Source: Eggerthellaceae bacterium
GTDB lineage: Bacteria; Actinomycetota; Coriobacteriia; Coriobacteriales; Eggerthellaceae
DNA: 25,636 nucleotides
Assembly (NCBI GenBank): GCA_900753095.1
Contig: CAADXT010000109.1
Span: 1 to 25,636 of the forward strand
Reading direction: 5' to 3'
Part shown: positions 14,462-21,494 of the stretch, piece by piece
Numbering within the stretch: the first letter of the stretch is position 1
Layout: each line of letters begins with the position of its first letter
Position numbers and translations under genes: made by a program
The notes under the pieces: generated by a model
Told to the model about the DNA's origin: nothing
What the model saw: the letters and a program-made list of their open reading frames with translations, nothing else
Databases searched by the model: none

Positions 14462-15226
14462 GTGCTTGTAACCGACGAAACACCCAAAGCGAAAAAGGGC
14501 GTAACGTGGCTTATCGCGCTTGCGGTGGTTATGGCCGTGGCAGCAATCGCCCTAGCTGTGGCGTTCGCCTTCAATTCCGCCTCCGAGTTGCATGGTTTTG
14601 CCGCGCAGGACGACACGGAGGCCATCGAGGCCGCATCGAGCAACAAGCCTACCGTCACCAATGCCTCAACCCAGGTTATCAACCTGGTGGGGCTCATGGG
14701 GCTTTCTCCCGACGATGCGGTGCAGAAGATAGGCCACGGCGCGGCTGTTCAGGACGAGGCGCCTATGAGCTCGGTTGGCTTCACCGATGAGGAGACGGTG
14801 GTGCTCACCGACGAAAAGGGCGACGCCCTTTCGGGAACCCCTACGGTCACCTTGGGTTTTGATGCAAACGGGGCAGTCGCTGCAGCGTCGTACAGCGTCC
14901 CTACCTCGCTTTTGGGCTACGGGAACCTTTCCTTTGCCGATGCGGTGCAGAAGTTCCATATCGTGGAAAACCTGCTGGGCAAAGTCGGCCTCACGGGCGT
15001 TGAGGAGGGGAGCGTTACCTTGCCCGATCGCAAGGAGTACTCTTCGTACGGCCCCGATCGCAAGACGCTCACCAGCGAAACCTACACGTTCAGCGGAACA
15101 GCTCAGGGCGATTCTGCGCAATATTCCTGGACGGCCACGCTTGATTACGATTATGCCGAGGCGAACTCCACAGGAGACTTGGCCAACACGGTGAAGAAGA
15201 TCGCGGTTTCCATAATGCGGAGCTAA
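14462..15226 (+). CDS. Membrane-anchored extracytoplasmic protein of unknown function
   Basis: The 254-residue product starts at GTG 14462, four to five bases after AAGGAGG. A short basic cytoplasmic tail (KAKKG) precedes one transmembrane helix (about residues 14-37), followed by an exported domain of about 215 residues with repeated beta-strand-like stretches (VTLGFDANGAVAAASYSVP, TYTFSGTAQGDSAQYSWTATLDYDY not shown in full). There is no lipobox cysteine, so the helix is likely an uncleaved anchor. I recognise no family. It is last in the mutase operon and precedes a strong terminator. A cell-surface role is inferred only from topology. Confidence 0.75.
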   Translation: MLVTDETPKAKKGVTWLIALAVVMAVAAIALAVAFAFNSASELHGFAAQDDTEAIEAASSNKPTVTNASTQVINLVGLMGLSPDDAVQKIGHGAAVQDEAPMSSVGFTDEETVVLTDEKGDALSGTPTVTLGFDANGAVAAASYSVPTSLLGYGNLSFADAVQKFHIVENLLGKVGLTGVEEGSVTLPDRKEYSSYGPDRKTLTSETYTFSGTAQGDSAQYSWTATLDYDYAEANSTGDLANTVKKIAVSIMRS

Positions 15227-15255
15227 GTTCTGCTTTAGGGAACTTGCTTGCTCAG

Positions 15256-15296
15256 GCGGGCCCGGATGCATGATGCGTTCGGGCCCGCTTTTTTTT
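15256..15296 (+). terminator. Strong intrinsic terminator of the mutase operon
   Basis: GCGGGCCCG (15256-15264) pairs with CGGGCCCGC (15280-15288), followed by eight T residues. It lies 30 bases after the last gene of the operon. Confidence 0.95.
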
Positions 15297-15347
15297 CATT
15301 GCAGGGAGAGTTCATTGCCCGGTTTCGCTTATCGTGTTTTGCGACAG

Positions 15348-15366
15348 CATTAGCTGCCAGCTAATG
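15348..15366. promoter_or_regulatory. Perfect 8-bp-arm palindrome, candidate operator
   Basis: CATTAGCT-GCC-AGCTAATG is a 19-base inverted repeat about 85 bases upstream of the FxLYD gene. A TTGCGA at 15339-15344 could be a -35 with the palindrome in the spacer and -10 position, as for a repressor site. No T-run follows, so it is not a terminator. Confidence 0.5.
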
Positions 15367-15451
15367 AAACGAAATCGTCCGACACGTATTGTTTTCGCAG
15401 GTTATCCACGGCGCGCCGATCCTGCGCGCCCTGCTTGCGAAAGGAATACGC

Positions 15452-16150
15452 ATGAATCAGCAAAATCAGATCCCGCCCGCACCGAGGCCCGGTCAGCATT
15501 ACGGCCCTGCGCAGATGCCCCCGATTCCTCCCGCAAAATCAGGCATGGCGATTGCCGGCTTCGTGCTCGGGCTCATTGCGATTCTTACCTCGTTTTTGCC
15601 CATCATCAACAATCTCTCGTTCCTCTTGGCCATTCTCGGCTTGGTGTTCGGCACCATCGGTTTTGTGGGCATTACCAAGGGAAAGAAGAGCGGTAGGGGA
15701 TTCGCTATCGCCGCTATCGTTCTTTGCGTTGTTTCCGGCGCGGTAGTGCTGGCAACACAGAGTGCTTTTAGCTCCGCAATCGATGGCGCATCAAGCTCAA
15801 CTACAACTAGCTCCACAACGTCCAGTTCGTCTGACGATGCTCAAAGCGCAACCGAACAGACCGCCGACGCGAATCAGGCAGCCGACTTCACCGTTTCCGA
15901 TGAAAAGCTGAACAAGGACTCGTACGGAGCCACCATTACGGGCACAGTGACCAACGTTTCCGGAAAAGACAAAAGCTACGCACAGATCTCGTACACCCTT
16001 TACGATAAGGAGGGGAACCTCTTGGGCAATGCCTATGCGAATGCGAACGATTTAAAAGCTGGGGCCAGTTGGAAATATGAGGCATACGCAGGGGTAAGCG
16101 ATCCGAAGGCAATCGCAACGTTCGAGCGTGGAGATATGACCTCTTGGTAG
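15452..16150 (+). CDS. Two-helix membrane protein with C-terminal FxLYD-type domain
   Basis: The 232-residue protein has a Pro/Gln-rich cytoplasmic start, two adjacent hydrophobic helices (about residues 30-75, GMAIAGFVLGLIAILTSFLP type, as in DUF4190) and a third at about 85-105, then a Ser/Thr-rich linker (residues 108-135) and a C-terminal beta domain with the pattern GTVTN...YAQISYTLYDKEGNLLG, matching FxLYD domains. The C-terminal domain is probably extracellular. I chose the ATG at 15452 because GAAAGGA lies seven bases upstream; the longer frame from 15389 has none. It lies 131 bases before the HTH/kinase pair on the same strand and may be functionally linked to it. Specific function unknown. 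Confidence 0.8.
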   Translation: MNQQNQIPPAPRPGQHYGPAQMPPIPPAKSGMAIAGFVLGLIAILTSFLPIINNLSFLLAILGLVFGTIGFVGITKGKKSGRGFAIAAIVLCVVSGAVVLATQSAFSSAIDGASSSTTTSSTTSSSSDDAQSATEQTADANQAADFTVSDEKLNKDSYGATITGTVTNVSGKDKSYAQISYTLYDKEGNLLGNAYANANDLKAGASWKYEAYAGVSDPKAIATFERGDMTSW

Positions 16151-16235
16151 CGAAAGGCTTGTCTTTCCCCAAACGAACGAAGCGCAACATCGCGCGAAGG
16201 GCAGCTCACTCACCTGCGCTAAGCGCTGCCCAAAT

Positions 16236-16244
16236 TGCTAAACT
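16236..16244 (+). promoter_or_regulatory. Extended -10 promoter candidate for the HTH-kinase pair
   Basis: TGCTAAACT (TAAACT at 16239-16244) lies 37 bases upstream of the HTH gene GTG. No clear -35 is present. Confidence 0.4.
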
Positions 16245-16281
16245 AACTCGAGGAAAACGAAAGTGGAGGAGGAAGCGGCGC

Positions 16282-16701
16282 GTGAAAGAGCCTTTAACAG
16301 AAGAGCTGCTCGACGAGCTGCTTTCGTCTCCCAATCCGAGCAGCTATCTTTCCCGTACCAACGTTTCCAGCCGAAGCCTTTCCGAGTACCTTCAGCAGCT
16401 GCTCGATGAAAAAGGCCTCGAGCGTTCCAAAGTGGTGCACGAGGCAGGCTTGAACGACACGTTCGGCTACCAGATTTTCAAGGGCACACGTAAAGCCTCA
16501 CGCAACAAGGTTCTGCAGTTGGCGTTTGCCATGCGGCTTAATCTCCGGGAAACCGATCGCTTGCTTCAAGCGGCGGGCGTAAACGAGCTGTATTGCAAGG
16601 ACAGGCGCGATGCCATTATCATTTTCGCAGTACAGAAGGGCTATTCCCTTCAAAAGGCCGATGAAGAGCTTTATCGTTTTGGGGAAGAGACCATTTGCTA
16701 G
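16282..16701 (+). CDS. Helix-turn-helix (XRE-like) protein paired with a Ser/Thr kinase
   Basis: The 139-residue product has an N-terminal acidic stretch (residues 1-30), then an XRE-like five-helix DNA-binding segment at about residues 33-85 (SLSEYLQQLLDEKGL, then FGYQIFKGTRKASRNKVLQLAFAM) and a helical C-terminus (about 86-139, LQAAGVNELYCKDRRDAIIIFAVQKG). The GTG at 16282 is set by AGGAGG nine bases upstream; the longer frame from 16144 runs through the intergenic region. Its TAG stop abuts the ATG of the kinase with no gap, so the two are surely coupled. It may be a kinase-controlled regulator, but phospho-sites and DNA targets are unknown. Confidence 0.85.
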   Translation: MKEPLTEELLDELLSSPNPSSYLSRTNVSSRSLSEYLQQLLDEKGLERSKVVHEAGLNDTFGYQIFKGTRKASRNKVLQLAFAMRLNLRETDRLLQAAGVNELYCKDRRDAIIIFAVQKGYSLQKADEELYRFGEETIC

Positions 16702-18123
16702 ATGCCCAACAACGCTGAAATACCTCGCTTTGCCTCTTCGGGCGAAGACGATACCTGCAGCCCTGCGCCCATTCATGAGTTGCAGGGCTGCGCTGCGCCT
16801 TCTGCGCGGCTTGAGCACGGTAACGAGGAGCTTTCGGCGTTTCTTTCCCTCGTCAACTACGACAACCATTATCGTGCGGACGAGGTTTTGAAGGAATCTC
16901 CTTCCGAAACCACGCAGAAGGTCACGTTCGTTGCCGATAACGGTGCCGAGCAGGGGCCCTACATCCGCAAGTGCTTGAAGCTTGGGCAAGGCATTGGGTC
17001 TGCGTACCGTGAGCTGTACCATGCGCAGGAAGCGGGCGCAAGCTTTTGCCATCTGCCACAGCTCTATGCGCTGTACCAGCTTAAAGACGAGCTGGTGGTT
17101 ATCATGGAGTATGTGCAGGGTGAGACGCTGCAGGACGTGGTGTATAGGTGCGATCCTTCGCCTGAGCTTGCCATGGAGGTGTTCCCTCAGATATGCGATG
17201 CTGTGCGCGAGCTGCATGAGCGCTTCGATCCGCCTATAATCCACCGCGATCTGAAGCCGACCAACCTCATTCTTTCGTGGGGCAAGGTCACGCTTATCGA
17301 TTTCGGTATTGCTCGAACTTACCGTGCTGGCAGCGATGCCGACACTGCCCATTTCGGCACCCGTGCCTATGCACCTCCCGAGCAGTTTGGATTCGGGCAG
17401 ACCGATGTGCGCAGTGATGTGTACGCACTAGGTATGCTCCTATTCTATTGCCTAACCGAGCGCACGGCGCAGCAGCGCGAAAGGGATAGCCGTTTTCGGG
17501 ATGAGCACGTTCCCGAAGAGTTCCGCGTGGTGGTCGAGAAGGCCTGCGCCTTCGACCCGAGCGATCGCTTCGAGTCGGTCGCTGCGCTTCAGCAGGCATT
17601 CGCTGGAGCCGCTGCGGCGTATCAGGCTCGTTTGTCGAATGGAGTTTCCGCTAGAAGGGCGGGAGGGAGCAGCGCCTTTCTTGCTCGCGAAGGGTGGAGC
17701 GGAATCGCTGGCCAGCAGAGTGGCTTTTCGGCTAACGTCAAGAAGGGGGAGGGGCCGATGGGCCGCGTTGCGGGACTGTTCCAGCGCGTTCCCCTTTCGG
17801 TTGGGATGGCATGGAATGTGTTTCTAGGGCTGTTTTGGCTGCTTATAGCGGCAGCGTGTGTTTCTGGGTGCTTTTCGCCGCAGCCGCAGCTGCCCGAGGC
17901 CGGCTATCCGCTTTGGTTTCGCGCGGTGGAATACCTGGTGTTCTTTCTTCCCTCGGCAACCTGCATAGGCTATGAGCTTTCCGATAGGCGGTTGCTGCGA
18001 CGAAGGTTTCCGCAGCTGAGGCGTTGGCCGCTTCTTGCGGAGTTTTTAGTGGTTGCGATCGCTGTTCCCTTTGCGCTTGCGGTGATTATGACAGCGCTTT
18101 CGCAATTTGCCGGGATATACTGA
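16702..18123 (+). CDS. Membrane-anchored Hanks-type serine/threonine protein kinase
   Basis: The 473-residue protein has an active-looking kinase domain at about residues 70-300: Lys90 in a YIRKCL strand as candidate ATP lysine, Glu104 on helix C, HRDLKPTN with Asp183 and Asn188, DFG at 200-202, APPEQ at 224-228 and DVYALGM at 239-245. The glycine-rich loop is not recognisable. The C-terminus has three transmembrane helices (about 367-388, 408-425 and 445-468), and there are no PASTA repeats, unlike PknB. It begins immediately after the HTH gene stop, so the pair forms a unit, and a terminator follows its stop. The likely substrate is the HTH partner or a neighbour; this is inference from the layout. 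Confidence 0.93.
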   Translation: MPNNAEIPRFASSGEDDTCSPAPIHELQGCAAPSARLEHGNEELSAFLSLVNYDNHYRADEVLKESPSETTQKVTFVADNGAEQGPYIRKCLKLGQGIGSAYRELYHAQEAGASFCHLPQLYALYQLKDELVVIMEYVQGETLQDVVYRCDPSPELAMEVFPQICDAVRELHERFDPPIIHRDLKPTNLILSWGKVTLIDFGIARTYRAGSDADTAHFGTRAYAPPEQFGFGQTDVRSDVYALGMLLFYCLTERTAQQRERDSRFRDEHVPEEFRVVVEKACAFDPSDRFESVAALQQAFAGAAAAYQARLSNGVSARRAGGSSAFLAREGWSGIAGQQSGFSANVKKGEGPMGRVAGLFQRVPLSVGMAWNVFLGLFWLLIAAACVSGCFSPQPQLPEAGYPLWFRAVEYLVFFLPSATCIGYELSDRRLLRRRFPQLRRWPLLAEFLVVAIAVPFALAVIMTALSQFAGIY

Positions 18124-18127
18124 GCAA

Positions 18128-18157
18128 TGCGCGTTAAGGCGCGCAAAATATTTTTTT
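18128..18157 (+). terminator. Terminator of the HTH-kinase operon
   Basis: TGCGCG (18128-18133) pairs with CGCGCA (18140-18145) around TTAAGG, followed by AAATATTTTTTT. It begins four bases after the kinase stop. Confidence 0.8.
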
Positions 18158-18176
18158 GAATAACGCAGGTTCTCCC

Positions 18177-18204
18177 TTCACAAGGGGTTGAAACATGGTA
18201 TTCT
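18177..18204 (+). promoter_or_regulatory. Promoter candidate for the infC operon
   Basis: TTCACA (18177-18182) and TATTCT (18199-18204) are 16 bases apart, with TGG immediately before the -10 (extended -10). Transcription would start near 18211, giving a leader of about 190 bases before infC. Confidence 0.6.
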
Positions 18205-18210
18205 ATTAAA

Positions 18211-18342
18211 GCTGATTTCAAGAGAAGCCGTTTGCTTCCACCTGGTTCGGCGCCGCAAGGTTGCTGATGGGTCATATGAATAGAACTTGCTAAGCAAGAA
18301 TCGTATGGCCTGCAATCGTGTGATCGCAGGTTTTTCTTTTTT
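18211..18342 (+). promoter_or_regulatory. Structured infC leader with transcription attenuator
   Basis: The leader has a CTTGC-TAA-GCAAG hairpin (about 18284-18296) and ends in an intrinsic terminator before infC: CCTGC/GCAGG outer stem plus an inner ATC/GAT (18309-18330) followed by TTTTTCTTTTTT. This is the layout of ribosomal-protein L20 feedback leaders of infC-rpmI-rplT operons. Conserved L20-binding elements were not verified by eye. Confidence 0.6.
18309..18342 (+). terminator. Attenuator terminator upstream of infC
   Basis: CCTGC (18309-18313) pairs with GCAGG (18326-18330), enclosing an ATC/GAT inner stem, with TTTTTCTTTTTT directly after. It lies about 60 bases before the IF3 start, so read-through is needed for operon expression. 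Confidence 0.8.
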
Positions 18343-18402
18343 CGGCACACAATTGGTTCGTGCATGGTAGCACCGAAACACAGAAAGAAGGAGGTGGGCA
18401 CC

Positions 18403-18957
18403 ATAGCAGCTCAAGAACCAAGGCTCAACGAGGCTATCAGGGTTAAGGAATGCCGCCTGATTGCTTATGATGGGTCGCAGTTGGGGATCTATCCTATCGA
18501 GCAAGCCCAGCGCATCGCCGACAACGAGGGCTACGACTTGGTAGAGATCGCGCCTCAGGCTAAGCCGCCGGTATGTCGCATCATGGACTACGGTAAGTTC
18601 AAGTACGACCAGGCAATCAAGGCTAAGCAGGCTCGTAAGAACCAGAGCAAGATCGAAACCAAGGAAATGAAGTTCCGTCCCAAGATCGACGTGGGCGACT
18701 ACACCACCAAGAAGAAGCATGTGCTTCGTTTCTTGGAAGCTGGCTCCAAGGTAAAGATCACCATCATGTTCCGCGGTCGTGAGATGTCTCATCCAGAACA
18801 GGGTTTGAGCATTCTGGAGCGTCTGGCGGACGATCTTAAGGATGTAGCGGTCATCGAAAACCAGCCTAAGATGGAAGGCCGCAACATGCATATGCTTATC
18901 GCTCCGTTGCCTACGACGGTGAAGAAAAAGAAGGACGAACAAGGGAAGGACAACTAA
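18403..18957 (+). CDS. infC: Translation initiation factor IF-3 (apparent ATA start)
   Basis: The protein matches IF-3 throughout: EPRLNEAIRVKECRLI, the IF3-N signature AKPPVCRIMDYGKFKYDQ (about residues 55-72), a basic linker, and the C-terminal domain VTIMFRGREMSHPEQG-like stretch. IF-3 binds the 30S subunit and proofreads initiation codons. The best start is ATA 18403: AAGGAGGT ends eight bases upstream and the protein then begins (M)AAQEPRLNEAIRV, the usual family start. The in-frame ATG at 18364 has no ribosome site and GTG 18394 lies inside the Shine-Dalgarno. Rare AUU-type starts are well known for infC and give autoregulation by IF-3. The TAA overlaps the rpmI ATG by one base. Confidence 0.93.
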   Translation: MAAQEPRLNEAIRVKECRLIAYDGSQLGIYPIEQAQRIADNEGYDLVEIAPQAKPPVCRIMDYGKFKYDQAIKAKQARKNQSKIETKEMKFRPKIDVGDYTTKKKHVLRFLEAGSKVKITIMFRGREMSHPEQGLSILERLADDLKDVAVIENQPKMEGRNMHMLIAPLPTTVKKKKDEQGKDN

Positions 18958-19154
18958 TGCCCAAGATGAAGACTCATTCCGGCACCGCCAAGCGCTTCCG
19001 CGTAACCGGCTCCGGTAAGATCATGCGCGCTAAGGCTTACAAGTCTCACATCATGACCAAGAAGAGCCAGAAGCGTAAGCGTAATTTCCGTCACGAAACT
19101 GAGGTAGCTGCTGCTGACCAGAAGGTAGTAGCTCGTAACCTTGGTCTTCGCTAA
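18957..19154 (+). CDS. rpmI: 50S ribosomal protein L35
   Basis: The 65-residue very basic product starts MPKMKTHSGTAKRFRVTGSG, the L35 signature, and ends in the usual KVVARNLGLR-like tail. L35 is a small late-assembly protein of the large subunit. The ATG overlaps the infC stop (TAATG), with AAGGGAAGGA upstream, so translation is coupled. Gene order infC-rpmI-rplT is conserved across bacteria. Confidence 0.98.
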   Translation: MPKMKTHSGTAKRFRVTGSGKIMRAKAYKSHIMTKKSQKRKRNFRHETEVAAADQKVVARNLGLR

Positions 19155-19182
19155 TCGATATAAGTAATAGGAGGAAACAAGT

Positions 19183-19536
19183 ATGCCTCGTGTAAAGCGT
19201 GCTGTATCCGCTCATAAGAAGCGCCGTACCGTTCTGAACCGTGCAAAGGGTTACTACGGTGCAAAGTCCCGTTCCTATCGTGCTGCTAAGGAACAGGTTC
19301 AGCATTCGCTGCAGTACCAGTACCGCGATCGTCGCAACAAGAAGCGCGAAGTTCGTCGTCTGTGGATCACCCGCATCAACGCTGCTGCTCGCATCAACGG
19401 CCTGTCCTACTCCGTTTTCATGAACGGCTTGAAGAAGGCTGGCGTAGAGCTCGACCGCAAGGTGCTCTCCGACATGGCCATCAACGATCCTGAAGCATTT
19501 GCTTCTCTCGTTGAGGTAGCCAAGAAGGCTCTCTAA
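19183..19536 (+). CDS. rplT: 50S ribosomal protein L20
   Basis: The 117-residue product shows the L20 pattern: MPRVKRAVSAHKKRRTVL, AKGYYGAKSRSYRAAKEQV, then RLWITRINAAARINGLSYS. L20 binds 23S rRNA early in assembly and, in other bacteria, represses this operon through the leader RNA, fitting the attenuator upstream of infC. TAGGAGG lies eight bases before the ATG. It is last in the operon and is followed by a UUCG-loop terminator. Confidence 0.98.
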   Translation: MPRVKRAVSAHKKRRTVLNRAKGYYGAKSRSYRAAKEQVQHSLQYQYRDRRNKKREVRRLWITRINAAARINGLSYSVFMNGLKKAGVELDRKVLSDMAINDPEAFASLVEVAKKAL

Positions 19537-19553
19537 GCTTTCTGAGCGAATTC

Positions 19554-19579
19554 AAAAGCCCGTCTTCGGACGGGCTTTT
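19554..19579 (+). terminator. Bidirectional intrinsic terminator after rplT
   Basis: GCCCGTC (19558-19564) and GACGGGC (19569-19575) close on a TTCG tetraloop, flanked by AAAA and TTTT, so it can act on both strands. It ends the infC operon. Confidence 0.95.
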
Positions 19580-19593
19580 CTTATTTCTGAGCG

Positions 19594-19793
19594 TTTGGCG
19601 GCTATCAGCAGTGCTTCGGTGGTTATCGAAAAGGGGTTTGATCGTTGTCTGCCAGGTTTCGGTGGCTACCTGCGAGGCATTCGGCAGCTATCGATAAAAC
19701 CGGCTCGATGCCTGAAGGGGACCGGCTTGCTGAATGGCGGGAACCGGCTCGATGCTTGGCGGAAGCTGACTCGATGCCAGATGGGAACCGCCC
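19594..19793. repeat. Two adjacent families of degenerate short tandem repeats
   Basis: Four copies of a TTcGGyGGcTATCnnnn motif start near 19594, 19615, 19657 and 19680. They are followed by four near-tandem units of 21-23 bases beginning ACCGGCTCGATG (19699, 19721, 19743 and 19764, the last degenerate). Unit length is not a multiple of three, so coding is unlikely. The 242-base gap 19580-19821 otherwise shows nothing. Confidence 0.6.
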
Positions 19794-19821
19794 TGTGAGC
19801 TTCTTCGCTTCGGCTAGCGCT

Positions 19822-20124
19822 TTATCGCCAGGGGTCTTCCTCGAACTCTGCTGCTTTGAGGGTGCCGTCGTGGTAGTCAGAGTAGGGGTCGTACAGATCA
19901 TCGTCCTCGTTGGCGGGGCGGACAACGCTTTGCGCAGCTGCCGATTTGCCGGGTTTCGTGGTGCTGGAGCTGCTTGCGCGGAGACTGCTCTGCGATACGT
20001 TGGCTTCGGTGCTTGCCTTTGCAGCGCGCTTGCCCTCCACGTGCTTTTTCGCATGGGGAAGGGGTGTGAAGGTGGGGCGCAAGGTGTAGCGTTTGGCGCT
20101 GGTTTCGCTATCATTGGTTGTCAC
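19822..20124 (-). CDS. Small disordered hypothetical protein
   Basis: The 100-residue product is not recognised. It has a basic middle (HAKKHVEGKRAAKA), a Ser/Thr-rich low-complexity stretch (residues 45-65) and an acidic aromatic tail (NEDDDLYDPYSDYHDG), so it is probably unfolded or a binding peptide. The GTG start at 20124 has AAGGGA upstream at a rather long distance. It diverges from the trigger-factor-like gene with 143 bases between them. A longer reading on the same strand (to 20114 in another frame) runs through the repeats and is unlikely. Treat as plausible rather than certain. Confidence 0.5.
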   Translation of the reverse strand: MTTNDSETSAKRYTLRPTFTPLPHAKKHVEGKRAAKASTEANVSQSSLRASSSSTTKPGKSAAAQSVVRPANEDDDLYDPYSDYHDGTLKAAEFEEDPWR

Positions 20125-20267
20125 GGAATTATTTCCCTTCAGGCTTTTGCTGAGATTAGATGCGTTTCGTTCTGCCGCAACGGCAGGCGAGGCGCTTTGA
20201 CGTTTATGGGGAATTATACGATTGCATCGTGCTGTGCGCGATGCATGCCCATTCGGAAAGGAGACCT

Positions 20268-21323
20268 ATGAAGGTCGAGCAGCTTAAAGACAATGGCGAA
20301 GAGGTGCGCCTGCGCGTTTCCGCTTCCGCCGCTGAGATGACCAAAGCATTCACCGACGGCCTGGACGCTTTCGTCGTCCAATACCAAATGGACCAGCTTG
20401 AGGGCGAAACCTCGCTCGAGAAGATCAACAACGCCTTGGGCGAAGAGGACGGCAAGGCTGCCGTTTACAACGCTGTTATCAACTATCTGGTTCCGTTTGC
20501 CCTGGAAAAGCAGGGAACCGTGCCGGTTTCCACGTACGGCATCGAATCGGAGGAAACCCCCGAGCCCGACAAGATGTTCTCGTTCGACATGACGGTGCTG
20601 GTGAAGCCTGAGTTCAAGCTTTCCAGCTACAAGCCCGTGAAGGTCGAGATCGAGCCTAAGCCCGAGGTGAACGAGGCCGATATCGACGAGCAGATGGGCA
20701 TGCTGGTCCGCCAGTTCGCTGCCGCTCAGCAGGGGGTTCAGCCCGACGATGCATCGCTTCAGGTGCCCGAGGTCACCGACGAATGGGTTGCCGAGAACAT
20801 GAAGCCCATGGGCCTTACCACGGTTGCCGAGCTTCGCGAGCGTTTCCGTGCCACTTCCGAAGAGGAGCTTGCCAATCGTTACGAGCAGGCGAAGATGGCT
20901 GCTGCGATGGATGAGTACGCCAAGCGTTTCGAGGGCGAGATCTCCGCGAAGATGATCGAGGTTATGACCCAGGAGCTCTACGAGACGTTCCTGGCGCAGC
21001 TTTCGCAGGAAGGCATGACGCTCGATGCGTTCTATGCTCAGCAGCATCTTACCGAAGAGGAAGTGCGTGCCAACTTGGCAACGCAGGCCAAGATGCAGTT
21101 GCTGCAGGGCTTCATCCTCGATGCGATTTTCCGTCACGAGGCCCTGAAGCTCGAACCGGGCGACATGATTGCCGCTATGCGCAACATCGCGCCTGGTCGT
21201 GAAGAGGAAGCGTTCGAGGCTATGCAGAAATCGGGCCGCAGCACGCTTTTGAAGGAGGGTGCTTCCCGCATGAAGGCTGCTGGCTGGATCATGGCCAACA
21301 CGGAGTTCGTCGTAGCGGAGTAG
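20268..21323 (+). CDS. Trigger-factor-like chaperone lacking the PPIase domain
   Basis: The 351-residue product aligns by eye with trigger factor at both ends: an N-terminal domain (residues 1-110, ending in FDMTVLVKPEFKLSSY) and a helical C-terminal domain (about 160-351, VTDEWVAENM, TTVAELRERFRATSEEELANRYEQ not shown in full). Between them, EADIDEQMGMLVRQFAA leads straight to the C-domain, so the FKBP-type prolyl isomerase of about 90 residues is absent. The ribosome-docking signature (GFRxGKxP) is also not seen. Usual length is about 430. GGAAAGGAG before the ATG at 20268 sets the start. A canonical trigger factor may exist elsewhere. A role as a specialised or secretion-type chaperone is inference. 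Confidence 0.75.
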   Translation: MKVEQLKDNGEEVRLRVSASAAEMTKAFTDGLDAFVVQYQMDQLEGETSLEKINNALGEEDGKAAVYNAVINYLVPFALEKQGTVPVSTYGIESEETPEPDKMFSFDMTVLVKPEFKLSSYKPVKVEIEPKPEVNEADIDEQMGMLVRQFAAAQQGVQPDDASLQVPEVTDEWVAENMKPMGLTTVAELRERFRATSEEELANRYEQAKMAAAMDEYAKRFEGEISAKMIEVMTQELYETFLAQLSQEGMTLDAFYAQQHLTEEEVRANLATQAKMQLLQGFILDAIFRHEALKLEPGDMIAAMRNIAPGREEEAFEAMQKSGRSTLLKEGASRMKAAGWIMANTEFVVAE

Positions 21324-21378
21324 GCTAGCGCGAGCTCTTGGAGGGGCAGCCGTCTCTTCAATTTTCCGATACCAACAA

Positions 21379-21420
21379 GACGCCCCCGGCTTCTCGGTAA
21401 GCCGGGGGCGTCGTTGTTTT
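21379..21420 (+). terminator. Strong terminator of the trigger-factor-like gene
   Basis: A 14-bp stem GACGCCCCCGGCTT (21379-21392) with its complement (21399-21412) and a CTCGGT loop is followed by GTTGTTTTG. It lies 56 bases after the stop. Confidence 0.9.
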
Positions 21421-21494
21421 GCCTGCAAGTTGGAAGCGTTCTAAGAGGCTGCTGCCCTCTAGGCGCTTTTCGCGCCTTTCTTCATCATCTGGAG

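Noticed and set aside
20172..20186. CTGCCG-CAA-CGGCAG hairpin between the small gene and the trigger-factor-like gene
   Set aside because: It is short (6 bp), has no T-run, and sits in no clear promoter or leader context.
19645..20271. 208-codon plus-strand frame through the repeat region
   Set aside because: It reads through tandem repeats whose units are not multiples of three, has no family signature, and opposes the more plausible small gene at 19822-20124.
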